This document shows, one piece after another, positions 35,884 through 46,819 of a stretch of 64,000 bases of DNA. Every line of letters begins with the position of its first letter. The stretch's first letter is position 1. Under the pieces are notes generated by a model. That model saw nothing but the letters and a program-made list of their open reading frames with translations. It was not told the origin of the DNA and searched no databases. The DNA is from Bradyrhizobiaceae bacterium Ga0074131. GTDB taxonomy: Bacteria; Pseudomonadota; Alphaproteobacteria; Rhizobiales; Xanthobacteraceae. Position numbers and translations under genes: made by a program. The DNA is taken from positions 248,001 through 312,000 of the forward strand of contig LNEC01000006.1 in NCBI GenBank assembly GCA_001464035.1. The letters run 5' to 3'.

Positions 35884-35900
35884 GCGACCCCGGGGGTCGC
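35884..35900. promoter_or_regulatory. 17-bp perfect palindrome before mutB
   Basis: GCGACCCC and its complement GGGGTCGC surround a single G, between the GFA stop and the mutB ribosome-binding site (GGAGG). As RNA it can fold into a compact GC hairpin about 20 bases before the mutB ATG. It could modulate mutB translation or mark an operator. Function is inferred only from structure. Confidence 0.45.
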
Positions 35901-35920
35901 GCGTGCTATGATGGAGGCCC

Positions 35921-38077
<2,157 letters not shown>

Positions 38078-38200
38078 CACGGCGCTGTCGCTTACTCACC
38101 CTCGGTCCAGGCTGATGCCTTGCGACCGCAACGCAAAGCTGGCTAGAATGCTCGCATCATAAGAGCGCCTGACTTCACTCGCGCCACCGGGAGTAACGCC

Positions 38201-39193
38201 ATGCCCAAGATAACCCGCCGCGCATTCGCGGCTTCATCCGCCGCTGCGGCGGCTTTCGCTGCCCTCGGTTCCAGGCCAGCCTTGGCGCAAGCCTATCCGG
38301 CGCGCCCGGTGACCGTGATCGTGCCGTGGGGCGCCGGCGGCGGCACCGACGCGACCGCGCGCATCGTCGCGGCACTTCTGGAGAAGGACCTCGGCCAGCC
38401 CTTCAACGTGATCAACCGCACCGGCGGTTCCGGAGTCGTCGGGCATTCGGCGATCGCCTCGGCAACGCCCGATGGCTACACCATCGGCATGTTGACGGTG
38501 GAAATCTCAATGATGCACTGGCAGGGACTGACCGAACTGGCGCCGAAGAGCTACACACCGCTGGCGCTGATGAACGAAGACCCGCCCGGCATCCAGGTCG
38601 GCTCCGCATCGCCCTACAAGACCGTCAAGGAACTCGCCGACGCCATCAAGGCCGCACCGGTCGGCAAGTTCAAGGCCTCGGGCACCGGCCAGGGCGGCAT
38701 CTGGCATCTCGCGCTGGTCGGCTGGATGCAGGCCATGGGACTTCCCGCCAACCAGGTCGCCTGGGTGCCGTCGAACGGCGCCGCACCGGCGATGCAGGAT
38801 CTCGCGGCGGGCGGTCTCGACCTCACCACCTGCTCGGTGCCGGAAGCGCGCGCGATCATCGAGGCCGGCAAGGCGCGCAGCCTCGCCATCATGGCGCCGG
38901 CGCGCAATCCCGCCTTCCCCAATGTGCCGACGCTGAAGGAGGCGATGGCTATCGACTATTCGACCGGCGCGTGGCGCGGCATCGCGGGGCCGAAGGGCCT
39001 CCCCGCCGATGTCGCGACCAGACTCACCGCGTCGCTGAAGAAGGTCTACGACTCCCCAGAGTTCAAGGATTTCATGGGCAATCGCGGTTTCGGAACGGTG
39101 TGGGGCGATGCGGCCCAGTTCGCCGCCTTCATGGACAAGGGCGACGCCCAGATGGGCGTGGCGATGAAGGCCGCGGGCCTCTCCAAGGCCTGA
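38201..39193 (+). CDS. Tripartite tricarboxylate transporter substrate-binding protein (Bug/TctC family)
   Basis: This is a periplasmic binding protein of 330 residues. A signal peptide with an R-R-A-F start and cleavage near A-L-A-Q (about 29) is followed by YPARPVTVIVPWGAGGGTD, the Bug-family signature in which the glycine-rich loop and aspartate bind a carboxylate. Later motifs LPADVATRL and FMGNRGF are also typical. It delivers a carboxylic acid to the TctAB membrane pair encoded directly downstream. The substrate is not readable, though the surrounding mutase genes suggest a di- or tricarboxylate or propionate-related acid. Confidence 0.92.
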   Translation: MPKITRRAFAASSAAAAAFAALGSRPALAQAYPARPVTVIVPWGAGGGTDATARIVAALLEKDLGQPFNVINRTGGSGVVGHSAIASATPDGYTIGMLTVEISMMHWQGLTELAPKSYTPLALMNEDPPGIQVGSASPYKTVKELADAIKAAPVGKFKASGTGQGGIWHLALVGWMQAMGLPANQVAWVPSNGAAPAMQDLAAGGLDLTTCSVPEARAIIEAGKARSLAIMAPARNPAFPNVPTLKEAMAIDYSTGAWRGIAGPKGLPADVATRLTASLKKVYDSPEFKDFMGNRGFGTVWGDAAQFAAFMDKGDAQMGVAMKAAGLSKA

Positions 39194-39238
39194 TCCGTCC
39201 CGCCTGCTCACTTCCTCGGACCTCCGTGGGGCCGGTTC

Positions 39239-39724
39239 ATGCGTCTTCCCGATCGCGTCACGGGATCGTTTCTCGTTCTCCTCGGCGGCGCCGCCGCCTA
39301 TGGCGGCTGGCTGCTGCCGCCGGTGCCCGGCCAGCCGGTCGGCCCCAACGTATTCCCGCTGGTGATCGGGACCGGCCTCGCGCTTTGCGGGCTCGCGATC
39401 ACGTTCGGCATCGGCAGCACCTTCGAAGAGAAGGAAGAGATCGTTCCGATCGAGGGTGGCGAAGCCAAGGCGCCTCCCGGCAAGTTCTATGGACTGCGCG
39501 CCCTGCTGCCGCCCGCGCTGCTGCTGTTCTACGTGGCGGCGGCCGACCGCCTGGGCTTCATCATCACCGCCGCGCTGATCGTCTACGCGACGGCCACCGC
39601 GCTCGGCGCCCGGTGGAAGCTTGCGCTGCCGCTCGCGGTGCTGGCGCCGATCGGCATCCATCTGATTTTCAGCAAGCTCTTGCGCGTGCCGCTCCCGATC
39701 GGGTTGCTGCCGATGCCGTGGTGA
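39239..39724 (+). CDS. Tripartite tricarboxylate transporter small membrane subunit (TctB)
   Basis: This is a membrane protein of 161 residues with about four helices, the short TctB-type subunit. The beginning RLPDRVTGSFLVLLGGAAAYGGWLLPP and the early G-P-N-V-F-P segment are typical. It couples with TctA to form the channel energised by ion gradients. It starts 45 bp after tctC and ends three bases before tctA, so the three genes form one operon in the usual C-B-A order. Confidence 0.88.
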   Translation: MRLPDRVTGSFLVLLGGAAAYGGWLLPPVPGQPVGPNVFPLVIGTGLALCGLAITFGIGSTFEEKEEIVPIEGGEAKAPPGKFYGLRALLPPALLLFYVAAADRLGFIITAALIVYATATALGARWKLALPLAVLAPIGIHLIFSKLLRVPLPIGLLPMPW

Positions 39725-39727
39725 TCG

Positions 39728-41239
39728 ATGCTTAACACCCTGATGGATGCGTTCGCCCTGATTTCGACGTGGGAAGTCGTCATCGCGCTGCTGGCGGCAT
39801 CGGTCTACGGGCTGGTGATCGGATCGCTGCCGGGCCTGTCCGCCACCATGGCGACCGCGCTGCTGGTGCCGGTCACGTTCTACCTTTCCCCGATCGCCGC
39901 GATCGCCACCATCGTGGCGGCGTCGACGATGGCGATCTTCGCCGGCGACATCCCCGGCGCGCTGCTGCGCATCCCGGGAACCCCCGCTTCGGCGGCCTAT
40001 GCCGACGAAGCCTATGCCATGACCCGCAAGGGCGAAGCCGAACTCGCGCTCGGCGCGGGCGTATGGTTCTCCGCCGTCGGCGGCATCGCCGGCACGCTTT
40101 CGCTGATGATCCTGGCGCCGCCGCTGGCCGAAGTCGCGCTGTCGTTCTCGACCTTCGAGTATTTCTGGCTCGCCTTCCTCGGCCTGATGTGCGCCACGCT
40201 GGTGGCGCGCTCCTCCCCCGTGAAGGCCATCGCCGCGATGTTCATCGGCCTGCTGGTGGCGTGCGTCGGTATCGAGAACCCCGGCGGCGTGCCGCGTTTC
40301 ACCTTTGGCCTCACCGACCTGTTCGGCGGCATCGAACCGATCCCGGCGCTGGTCGGCGTCTTCGCCGTGGCGCAGGTGATGCGCGCGATGCTGACGCCGG
40401 AGCCGCCGCCGATCCCCCGCCGCAAGTTCGGAAGCATCCTGGCGGGCCAGTGGAATCTCACCAAGAAATACAACGTTCAGATGACCCGCGGCAACATCAT
40501 CGGGATCATCATCGGGGTGCTACCGGGCGCCGGCGCCGACATGGCGGCCTGGGTCAGCTACGCGATGTCCAAGCGCTTCTCGAAGGAGCCCGAGAAATTC
40601 GGCACCGGCCATGTCGAGGGCCTGGTCGAGGCCGGCGCCAGCAACAATGCCAGCATCGCCTCGGGCTGGGTGCCGTCGCTGCTGTTCGGCATTCCCGGCG
40701 ACACCATCGCGGCGATCGCGATCGGCGTGCTCTACATGAAGGGGCTCAATCCCGGACCGACGCTGTTCACCGAGAAAGCGTCGAGCATGTATGCGATCTA
40801 CCTGATGTTCATCATCGCCAACCTGCTGATGATCCCGCTCGGCATCGTCATGATCCGCCTCGCCAGCCATGTGCTGCGCGCGCCGCGTTCCTCGATCATG
40901 CCGGTCATCATGCTCTGCTGCGCGGTCGGCTCGTTTGCGATCGGCAACAACATGTTCGGCGTGGTGACGGTCGCGACCTTCGGGATCATCGGCTACGTCA
41001 TGGAGGAGAACGGCTATCCGGTCGCCGCCATGGTGCTCGGGATCGTGATGGGCACCATGGTGGAGCAGGCGTTCGTCACCTCGCTGATCAAATCCGACGG
41101 CAGCATACTGCCGTTTTTCGAGCGACCGATCTCGGCGATCCTCGCAGCCATGGCGATGGGCGCGGTGATCTGGCCGGTGCTGCTCTGGCTGTGGCAGCGC
41201 CTGAAACGCAAATCGCCGGCTCCCAAGCCGGCCGGTTGA
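39728..41239 (+). CDS. Tripartite tricarboxylate transporter large membrane subunit (TctA)
   Basis: This is the permease subunit of 503 residues with about eleven membrane helices. Signatures are GSLPGLSATMATALLVPVTF near residue 35, followed by the G-D-I-P-G-A-L-L-R-I-P-G-T-P motif near 75, and a second internal repeat GVLPGAGADMAAWVSY near 263 with GIPGDTIAAI near 320. The two repeats hold the pseudo-symmetric substrate site. It follows tctB by three bases. MeaB lies 51 bp downstream in the same direction, so transport and mutase maturation are possibly co-transcribed. Confidence 0.93.
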   Translation: MLNTLMDAFALISTWEVVIALLAASVYGLVIGSLPGLSATMATALLVPVTFYLSPIAAIATIVAASTMAIFAGDIPGALLRIPGTPASAAYADEAYAMTRKGEAELALGAGVWFSAVGGIAGTLSLMILAPPLAEVALSFSTFEYFWLAFLGLMCATLVARSSPVKAIAAMFIGLLVACVGIENPGGVPRFTFGLTDLFGGIEPIPALVGVFAVAQVMRAMLTPEPPPIPRRKFGSILAGQWNLTKKYNVQMTRGNIIGIIIGVLPGAGADMAAWVSYAMSKRFSKEPEKFGTGHVEGLVEAGASNNASIASGWVPSLLFGIPGDTIAAIAIGVLYMKGLNPGPTLFTEKASSMYAIYLMFIIANLLMIPLGIVMIRLASHVLRAPRSSIMPVIMLCCAVGSFAIGNNMFGVVTVATFGIIGYVMEENGYPVAAMVLGIVMGTMVEQAFVTSLIKSDGSILPFFERPISAILAAMAMGAVIWPVLLWLWQRLKRKSPAPKPAG

Positions 41240-41290
41240 GCCGACTTCAAGCCCCCTCGCCTGCCGCGTCCGGCCGTTGTAAACGAAGGC

Positions 41291-42283
41291 ATGACCCTGC
41301 CGAAAATTGCCTCCGCCGACATCAAAGCATTGGCCAAAGACCTCCGTGCGGGCAACCGCGCGGCGCTGGCACGCGCCATCACGCTGATCGAAAGCCGGCG
41401 CGGCGATCATCAGGCCATGGCGCGCGACCTGGTGCAGGCGCTCCTGCCGGATACCGGCAAGGCGATCCGGGTCGGCATCACCGGCTCGCCCGGGGTCGGC
41501 AAATCGACCACCATCGACGTGCTCGGCATGTTCCTGATCGAAAACGGCCACAAGGTCGCGGTGCTCGCGGTTGACCCTTCCTCGGCGCGCACCGGCGGCT
41601 CGATCCTCGGTGACAAGACCCGGATGGCGCAGCTCTCCGCCTCCGACCATGCGTTCATCCGGCCTTCGCCGGCCTCCGGCACGCTGGGCGGCGTCGCGGC
41701 GAAAACCCGCGAGGCGATGCTGTTGTGCGAGGCCGCGGGCTTCGACGTGGTGCTGGTGGAAACCGTCGGCATCGGCCAATCCGAGACCGCGGTTTGCGAC
41801 ATGACCGATTTCTTCCTGGCGCTGATGCTGCCGGGCGCCGGCGACGAATTGCAGGGCATCAAGAAGGGCCTGGTCGAGCTTGCGGACATGATCGCGGTCA
41901 ACAAGGCCGATGGCGACAATATCAAGCGCGCCAATCTGGCGGCGGCCGAATATCGTGGCGCGCTGCATATTCTCACCCCGCACTCGGAACACTGGCAGCC
42001 GCCGGTGCTGACCTATTCGGCGTTAGCCGGCACCGGCATCGCCGAACTCTGGCAGAAGATCCTCGATCACCGCACCGCGATGAAAGCGTCAGGCGAATTC
42101 GCCGAGCGGCGGCGGCGGCAGCAGGTGAAATGGATGTGGTCGATGCTGGAGCAGCGGATGATGGCGCGGCTGCGCGCCGATCCGGCGATCCGTGGCAAAG
42201 TGAAGAAGATTGAGGCCGAGGTGGCCGGTGGCCGCATCGCGCCGGCCGTGGCGGCCGAGCAGATCGCGGACTTGCTGAGATAA
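41291..42283 (+). CDS. meaB: Methylmalonyl-CoA mutase-associated GTPase MeaB
   Basis: This is a G3E-type GTPase of 330 residues that guards methylmalonyl-CoA mutase, gating adenosylcobalamin loading and removing damaged cofactor. The P-loop is G-S-P-G-V-G-K-S-T near residues 65-73, the D-P-S-S family motif is near 95, and the base-specificity motif N-K-A-D lies near 204. A C-terminal helical dimerisation segment rich in Arg/Gln completes the usual length. Partner genes mutA and mutB lie upstream, separated by the tct operon. Confidence 0.95.
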   Translation: MTLPKIASADIKALAKDLRAGNRAALARAITLIESRRGDHQAMARDLVQALLPDTGKAIRVGITGSPGVGKSTTIDVLGMFLIENGHKVAVLAVDPSSARTGGSILGDKTRMAQLSASDHAFIRPSPASGTLGGVAAKTREAMLLCEAAGFDVVLVETVGIGQSETAVCDMTDFFLALMLPGAGDELQGIKKGLVELADMIAVNKADGDNIKRANLAAAEYRGALHILTPHSEHWQPPVLTYSALAGTGIAELWQKILDHRTAMKASGEFAERRRRQQVKWMWSMLEQRMMARLRADPAIRGKVKKIEAEVAGGRIAPAVAAEQIADLLR

Positions 42284-42529
42284 CTGGAGCACCACGGGTT
42301 GGGGTGAATCGATTTACTTGACCGCGCGAAGCACCCCGATCCGGCGTCACCGGACACGGCACCACGCCTGCTGCAGAGCTCCAATAAAAAAACACGAAAA
42401 CAACCCCATGCAACGTAGAATTACCGGTAACAAAATACCGTCACGCTGCATCGCGGCACGAGCGGAAAAGCGATCCGGTGGTCGCGCCGCCCCTGATTCC
42501 ATCCCGCTTTGGCTCACTATCGGGCATGC

Positions 42530-42844
42530 TCAGGGCCGCTCGGGCGGCATCAACAACGAGACGGCATCGACGACCTGTTCGGCATCCGCAAGCAAAATGT
42601 ACTCGCCGCGATGCAGTGTCGTTCCGCTCGCGACGACAACGGCCCGCTTGGGACAGATGCCGAAACAACTGGTCATCACGAGGCGTGGGCGCCGGCCGGG
42701 CTGAGCATCGCGCAGGCTCTTCGCCGCCGACTTCAGCGCACGCTTGATTCTGGAGCCGCCCGGAACGCGCTTGAAGCATTTCTTGCAAACCAGGACGGGC
42801 TCGCGACGGGAGCGAACGGTGACCGCAGATGCGTTCTTGGTCAT
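42530..42844 (-). CDS. Small (2Fe-2S) ferredoxin-like protein
   Basis: This is a protein of 104 residues with a thioredoxin-like ferredoxin cysteine pattern: LVCKKCFKR near residues 18-25, then MTSCFGICPKRAVVV near 57-71. The last two cysteines are in the C-x3-C arrangement of cluster-binding folds such as the NuoE-type and Shethna-type ferredoxins. It is basic and may bind nucleic acid or a protein partner. ATG 42844 faces pcp across a 78-bp gap containing a TATA-rich stretch. Function unknown. Confidence 0.75.
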   Translation of the reverse strand: MTKNASAVTVRSRREPVLVCKKCFKRVPGGSRIKRALKSAAKSLRDAQPGRRPRLVMTSCFGICPKRAVVVASGTTLHRGEYILLADAEQVVDAVSLLMPPERP

Positions 42845-42922
42845 CTTTGCTATATAGGTTCGATTGCCGAAATGTCGCCGTCCCCACGGCATTTCTTGCA
42901 GGCGGGAAGACCGAGGAACAAT

Positions 42923-43579
42923 TTGAACAGCAAGCTCCGCGTTCTCATCACCGGCTTCGGCCCGTTCCCCGGCGCGCCGTACAATCCGACCCAGCCGCTG
43001 GTGGCGCGGCTGCTGCGGCTGCGCCGGCCCGCGTTCAGCGATGTCGAACTGTCCGGCCACATCTTTCCGGTGGCCTACAGAGCGGTCGACCGCGAACTGC
43101 CGGAAATGCTTACAAAACACCGGCCGCAGGCGCTGCTGATGTTCGGCCTCGCATCCCGCACGCCTTACGTCCGGATCGAAACCCGCGCCCGCAACGCCGT
43201 CACCACGCTGTGGCCCGACGCCGATCAGACCAGGGTGCACAAGGGGTCGATCGCAGGCGGCGCCGACGCCATGATGTTCGGCCCGCACACCGCAAGACTG
43301 CTGCGCGCGGCCATCGGCACCGGCGTCGATGCGCGCGCCTCGCGCGATGCCGGAAGCTACCTCTGCAACTATCTGAGCTGGCGCGCGATCGAGGCGACCT
43401 GCGGCGACAACGGGCCCCGCCTCGCCGCCTTCGTGCACGTGCCGCCGCTGGCGCGCGATGCAGCCCAGCAACGCAAGGGCGCGCCGTACCGTGTCACGCT
43501 GGAACAACTGGTCGACGCCGGCGAGGCGATGCTGCTGGAATTGGTAAGAGTGACGCGGAAGGCGACTGACGCTTCGTAG
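42923..43579 (+). CDS. pcp: Pyroglutamyl-peptidase I (pyrrolidone-carboxylate peptidase)
   Basis: This is a cysteine peptidase of family C15, 218 residues, removing N-terminal pyroglutamate from peptides in the cytoplasm. Catalytic residues lie in VRIETRARN (Glu), DAGSYLCNYLSW (Cys) and FVHVPP (His). The N-terminal LITGFGPFPGAPYNP motif is characteristic. I place the start at TTG 42923 because GAGGAA precedes it by six bases and the length then fits the family (about 215). An ATG at 42872 would add an extension without similarity. Confidence 0.9.
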   Translation: MNSKLRVLITGFGPFPGAPYNPTQPLVARLLRLRRPAFSDVELSGHIFPVAYRAVDRELPEMLTKHRPQALLMFGLASRTPYVRIETRARNAVTTLWPDADQTRVHKGSIAGGADAMMFGPHTARLLRAAIGTGVDARASRDAGSYLCNYLSWRAIEATCGDNGPRLAAFVHVPPLARDAAQQRKGAPYRVTLEQLVDAGEAMLLELVRVTRKATDAS

Positions 43580-43615
43580 AGTGGCGCACTTCGCGCCGTG
43601 CCGCACCAACTCTAC
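43576..43615. repeat. Short REP-like palindrome at the pcp stop
   Basis: GTAGAGT at 43576-43582 pairs with ACTCTAC at 43609-43615, with an inner GGCGC/GCGCC pair. It resembles the REP-like element at 25849 (GTAG...GGCGC...GCACC) and begins at the pcp stop codon. Confidence 0.5.
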
Positions 43616-43779
43616 CGACGACTGCGGCCACCGGCACGACTTCAATCTGCTCGCTAACGATTAACCCTACTCCCAACAATCGGCGTCTTCCGCGCTGGCC
43701 TTCACCGCGCTCCGCCGCATTTTTGCGTTATCCCAGATGTCGAGGACGCGCGCGACGCGCGCCTGCCGGAGACGCGATC

Positions 43780-45150
43780 ATGGACGTCAATCGCCGCCAT
43801 CTGATGGGAGTATCCGCCGCCGGCGTGGCCGGCGCGCTGGCGATGTCGCCGGATGCCGCGCGCGCAGCACCACCGACCTCGGCGCTGGGACGCGACGCTA
43901 CCCAATACGGCGTGCGGCCGGGCAGCCCCGACGATCAGACCAGGGTCTTGCAACGCGCGATCGACGAGGCCGCGCGGGCACAGGCGCCGCTGGCGCTGCC
44001 CCCGGGGGTCTATCGCACCGGCATGCTGCGGCTGCAGAGCGGCACCCAACTCGTCGGCGTCCGCGGCGCCACCAAACTGATCTTCAACGGCGGGGCATCG
44101 ATGCTGCAGGGCGAAGGCGCCGGCGGCATCGGCCTCACCAACATCACGCTCGACGGCGGCGGCATCCCGCTGCCGACCCGGCGTGGCCTCGTGCATTGCA
44201 TGAGCGCGCGCGACATCCGTATCGTCGACTGCGAGATCACCGGCAGCGGCGGCAACGGCATCTGGTTCGAAAACTGCTCCGGCGAGGTCAGCGGCAACAT
44301 CATCTCCAAGATTGCCGTCACCGGATTCACCTCATTCGACGCGCAGGGCCTGCTGGTCTCGCGCAACACCATTGTCGACACCAACGACAACGGCATCGAA
44401 ATCCTGCGCCACGCGATCGGCGACGACGGCACCCTGGTGCTCGACAACCGCATCGAGGACATCAAGGCAGGTCCCGGAGGTTCGGGACAATATGGCAACG
44501 CCATCAACGCGTTTCGCGCCGGCAACGTCATCGTGCGTGGCAATCGCATCCGCAACTGCGACTACTCCGCAGTGCGCGGCAATTCGGCCTCCAACATCCA
44601 GATCACGGGCAACAGCGTCTCTGGCGTTCGCGAGGTGGCACTGTACAGCGAATTCGCGTTCGAAGGCGCGGTGATTGCGAACAACACCGTCGATGGTGCG
44701 GCCGTGGGCGTTTCGGTCTGCAACTTCAACGAGGGCGGACGCATTGCGGTCGTGCAGGGCAACATCATTCGCAACCTGGCGCCGAAACGGCCGATCGGCA
44801 CGGCTCCGGACGACGACGCCGGCATCGGCGTCTATGTCGAGGCCGATACATCGGTGACCGGCAACGTGATCGAGAACGCGCCATCGTTCGGGATCATCGC
44901 CGGCTGGGGCAAGTATCTGCGTGACGTCGTGATATCGGGCAACGTGATCCGCAATGCCTTCGTCGGCGTCGGCGTGTCGGTGACAACAGGCGCGGGCACG
45001 GCCCTCGTCAACAACAATATGATCTCGGAAACGCCGCGGGGCGCGGTGGTCGGACTCGATCACGCGCGGCCGATCACGCCGGATCTGTCCGCCGAGGGCG
45101 CGCAGCGCTTTGCCCAGCTGGTGGTGGGAAGCAACGCGGTGCGAAGATAA
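43780..45150 (+). CDS. TIGR03808 family Tat-exported parallel beta-helix protein
   Basis: This is a protein of 456 residues with a twin-arginine signal (NRRHLMG, cleavage near A-R-A-A-P, about 31) followed by right-handed beta-helix repeats. About a dozen turns contain G-N-x-I or N-N-x-I asparagine-ladder motifs, such as VSGNIISKI, VRGNRIRNC and VTGNVIENA. The fold is shared with pectate lyases and alginate epimerases, but no catalytic set is evident. The pattern matches the TIGR03808 family, which is characteristic of the Bradyrhizobium group. ATG 43780 has GGAG upstream. The substrate or role is unknown. Confidence 0.88.
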   Translation: MDVNRRHLMGVSAAGVAGALAMSPDAARAAPPTSALGRDATQYGVRPGSPDDQTRVLQRAIDEAARAQAPLALPPGVYRTGMLRLQSGTQLVGVRGATKLIFNGGASMLQGEGAGGIGLTNITLDGGGIPLPTRRGLVHCMSARDIRIVDCEITGSGGNGIWFENCSGEVSGNIISKIAVTGFTSFDAQGLLVSRNTIVDTNDNGIEILRHAIGDDGTLVLDNRIEDIKAGPGGSGQYGNAINAFRAGNVIVRGNRIRNCDYSAVRGNSASNIQITGNSVSGVREVALYSEFAFEGAVIANNTVDGAAVGVSVCNFNEGGRIAVVQGNIIRNLAPKRPIGTAPDDDAGIGVYVEADTSVTGNVIENAPSFGIIAGWGKYLRDVVISGNVIRNAFVGVGVSVTTGAGTALVNNNMISETPRGAVVGLDHARPITPDLSAEGAQRFAQLVVGSNAVRR

Positions 45151-45186
45151 GTGCCTTCGTCTCTGCCGCCCAGGCGGCGGGACCCC

Positions 45187-46728
45187 TCAGGACGCGACCG
45201 CCCTCCGGCGCCGGCGGACCATCAGCACGAATACCACAGCAAGCGCCGACGCCACCGTGTACATCGTGAACGCGTTCAGATAGCCGATCATCACCGACTG
45301 CCGCATGATTTCCTTCGCCACCCGGGCGAGGCCCGGCACCGTATCGAAATTCCACGCTCCCGTCATGTCGGGCGTCGTCAGCGCCCGGTTATAGGGCGTG
45401 ATCATCTCGGTCATCCGGCTGTAATTGGCGCCGGTCGTGCGCACGATCTCGGCGATCGACAGCGAGATGAAGAAGCTTGATCCGATGTTGCGCAGCAAAT
45501 GGAAGATCGAGGACGCCTCGGCGTAGTCCTTCGCCTCCAGGGTGTCGAACGCCACCACCGTGATCGGGACCCAGACGACGCCGACCGCAAAACCCTGGAT
45601 GGCGCTGTTGAAGACCAGGATCTCCATCGTCACGTTGAGGTCGAAGGTCAGCATCCACAGTCCGGCCAGGGTTTGCAGGCCAAAGCCGAACGCCATGCTG
45701 ATGCGCGGATCGATCCGACTCATCAAGCCCGCGGCCAGAAAACCCAACAGCATTCCGAGGCCGCGGCATCCGATCACCTGCCCGACCAGCGCGTCCGAAA
45801 ATCCGACATGCTGCTGCAGCAGCGGCGGCAGCAGCACCATCGGCGTGAAATTCAGCATGCCGTAGATCGTCACCAGCGCCAGGCCGATCGCGTAATTGCG
45901 ATCGGTCAGCAGCTTCAGGTTCAGGAACGGCGCGCGGGCGCCGAGGCTGTGCACAATGAACACGTAGAATGCGATTGCCGCGACCAGGCACTCGATCACG
46001 ATCTCCGTCGAGTTGAACCAGTCCAGCCGCACGCCGCGCGCGAGCACGAGTTGAATGGCGGCAAGCGCTGTGGCGAGCGCGAGGAAGCCGGTCCAGTCGA
46101 AGCGAACTTTTTCCAGCTGCACTGTAGACTGCAAGGTCAAGTGCATGCCGATGGTGGCGCAGACGCCGATCGGCACCAGCATATAGAACGACCAGCGCCA
46201 ACTGTAGATCTCGGCAAGATGACCGCCGAAAACCGGACCGAACACCGGCGCGACCGCAACCGCCATCCCGAAGATCGACATCACCATCGTGTGCTGGTGG
46301 CGCGGGAACGTGGCGAACAGGATCGACTGCGACAGCGGTACGACCGGTGCACCCGCGCCGCCCTGAATGATGCGCCACAACACCAGCATTTCGAGCGACT
46401 GCGCCATCCCGCACAGCAGGGTTGCGACCGTGAAGCAGGCGATCGAGTACACCACCACGCGCTTGGTGCCGAAGCGGGACACCAGCCAGCCGGTCATCGG
46501 CGTCACCACCGCGGTCGCGAGAATGTTGAACGTCATCGCCCAAGCGATCTCGTCCTGGGTCGCCGACATCGCGCCCTGCATCTGCGGCAGGACGGTCGAC
46601 GTCGTCAGCAACGCCGTGCCATAGAGCGAGGACCCCAGCACCACGGTGGCCAGGGTCAAATAGCGCTGCGCCGCGGTCATGATTATGGCCGGGCTCCCGG
46701 GATCGACGCTTGCTGAGCCTGAGGTCAT
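45187..46728 (-). CDS. emrB: DHA2-family MFS multidrug exporter (EmrB-like)
   Basis: This is a 14-helix exporter of 513 residues. Motifs are STVLPQMQGAMSA in helix 1, the RFGTKRVVVYSI loop, and the W-R-I-I-Q-G-G-A-G-A segment in helix 4. It pairs with the HlyD-type adaptor encoded divergently to form a tripartite drug efflux pump together with an outer-membrane channel. AGGGGAC lies before ATG 46728. The intergenic region towards marR holds two direct repeats that likely bind the MarR protein. It is intact, unlike the frameshifted paralogue at 197-1788. Confidence 0.93.
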   Translation of the reverse strand: MTSGSASVDPGSPAIIMTAAQRYLTLATVVLGSSLYGTALLTTSTVLPQMQGAMSATQDEIAWAMTFNILATAVVTPMTGWLVSRFGTKRVVVYSIACFTVATLLCGMAQSLEMLVLWRIIQGGAGAPVVPLSQSILFATFPRHQHTMVMSIFGMAVAVAPVFGPVFGGHLAEIYSWRWSFYMLVPIGVCATIGMHLTLQSTVQLEKVRFDWTGFLALATALAAIQLVLARGVRLDWFNSTEIVIECLVAAIAFYVFIVHSLGARAPFLNLKLLTDRNYAIGLALVTIYGMLNFTPMVLLPPLLQQHVGFSDALVGQVIGCRGLGMLLGFLAAGLMSRIDPRISMAFGFGLQTLAGLWMLTFDLNVTMEILVFNSAIQGFAVGVVWVPITVVAFDTLEAKDYAEASSIFHLLRNIGSSFFISLSIAEIVRTTGANYSRMTEMITPYNRALTTPDMTGAWNFDTVPGLARVAKEIMRQSVMIGYLNAFTMYTVASALAVVFVLMVRRRRRAVAS

Positions 46729-46759
46729 GTCCCCTGCGACGTGAGATGATCGGCGTCAT

Positions 46760-46794
46760 AACCTAGCTTACTATATTATAAACCTAGCTTACTA
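46760..46794. promoter_or_regulatory. Paired direct repeats, probable MarR operator
   Basis: The 14-base sequence AACCTAGCTTACTA occurs at 46760-46773 and again at 46781-46794, 21 bp apart (two helical turns). It is centred in the 91-bp gap between divergent emrB and marR. The region is A/T-rich, so the repeats overlap both promoters. Confidence 0.7.
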
Positions 46795-46819
46795 ATTCCC
46801 CAACCGCTACAATTGCGGC

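Noticed and set aside
39769..41574. Forward open frame (601 codons) in another frame across tctA and meaB
   Set aside because: It overlaps two well-supported genes and its translation is Arg/Gly/His-rich noise.
42284..42529. Cobalamin riboswitch or terminator after meaB
   Set aside because: An A-rich stretch and a short CCGG dyad are present, but no B12-box or stem followed by T tract is visible.
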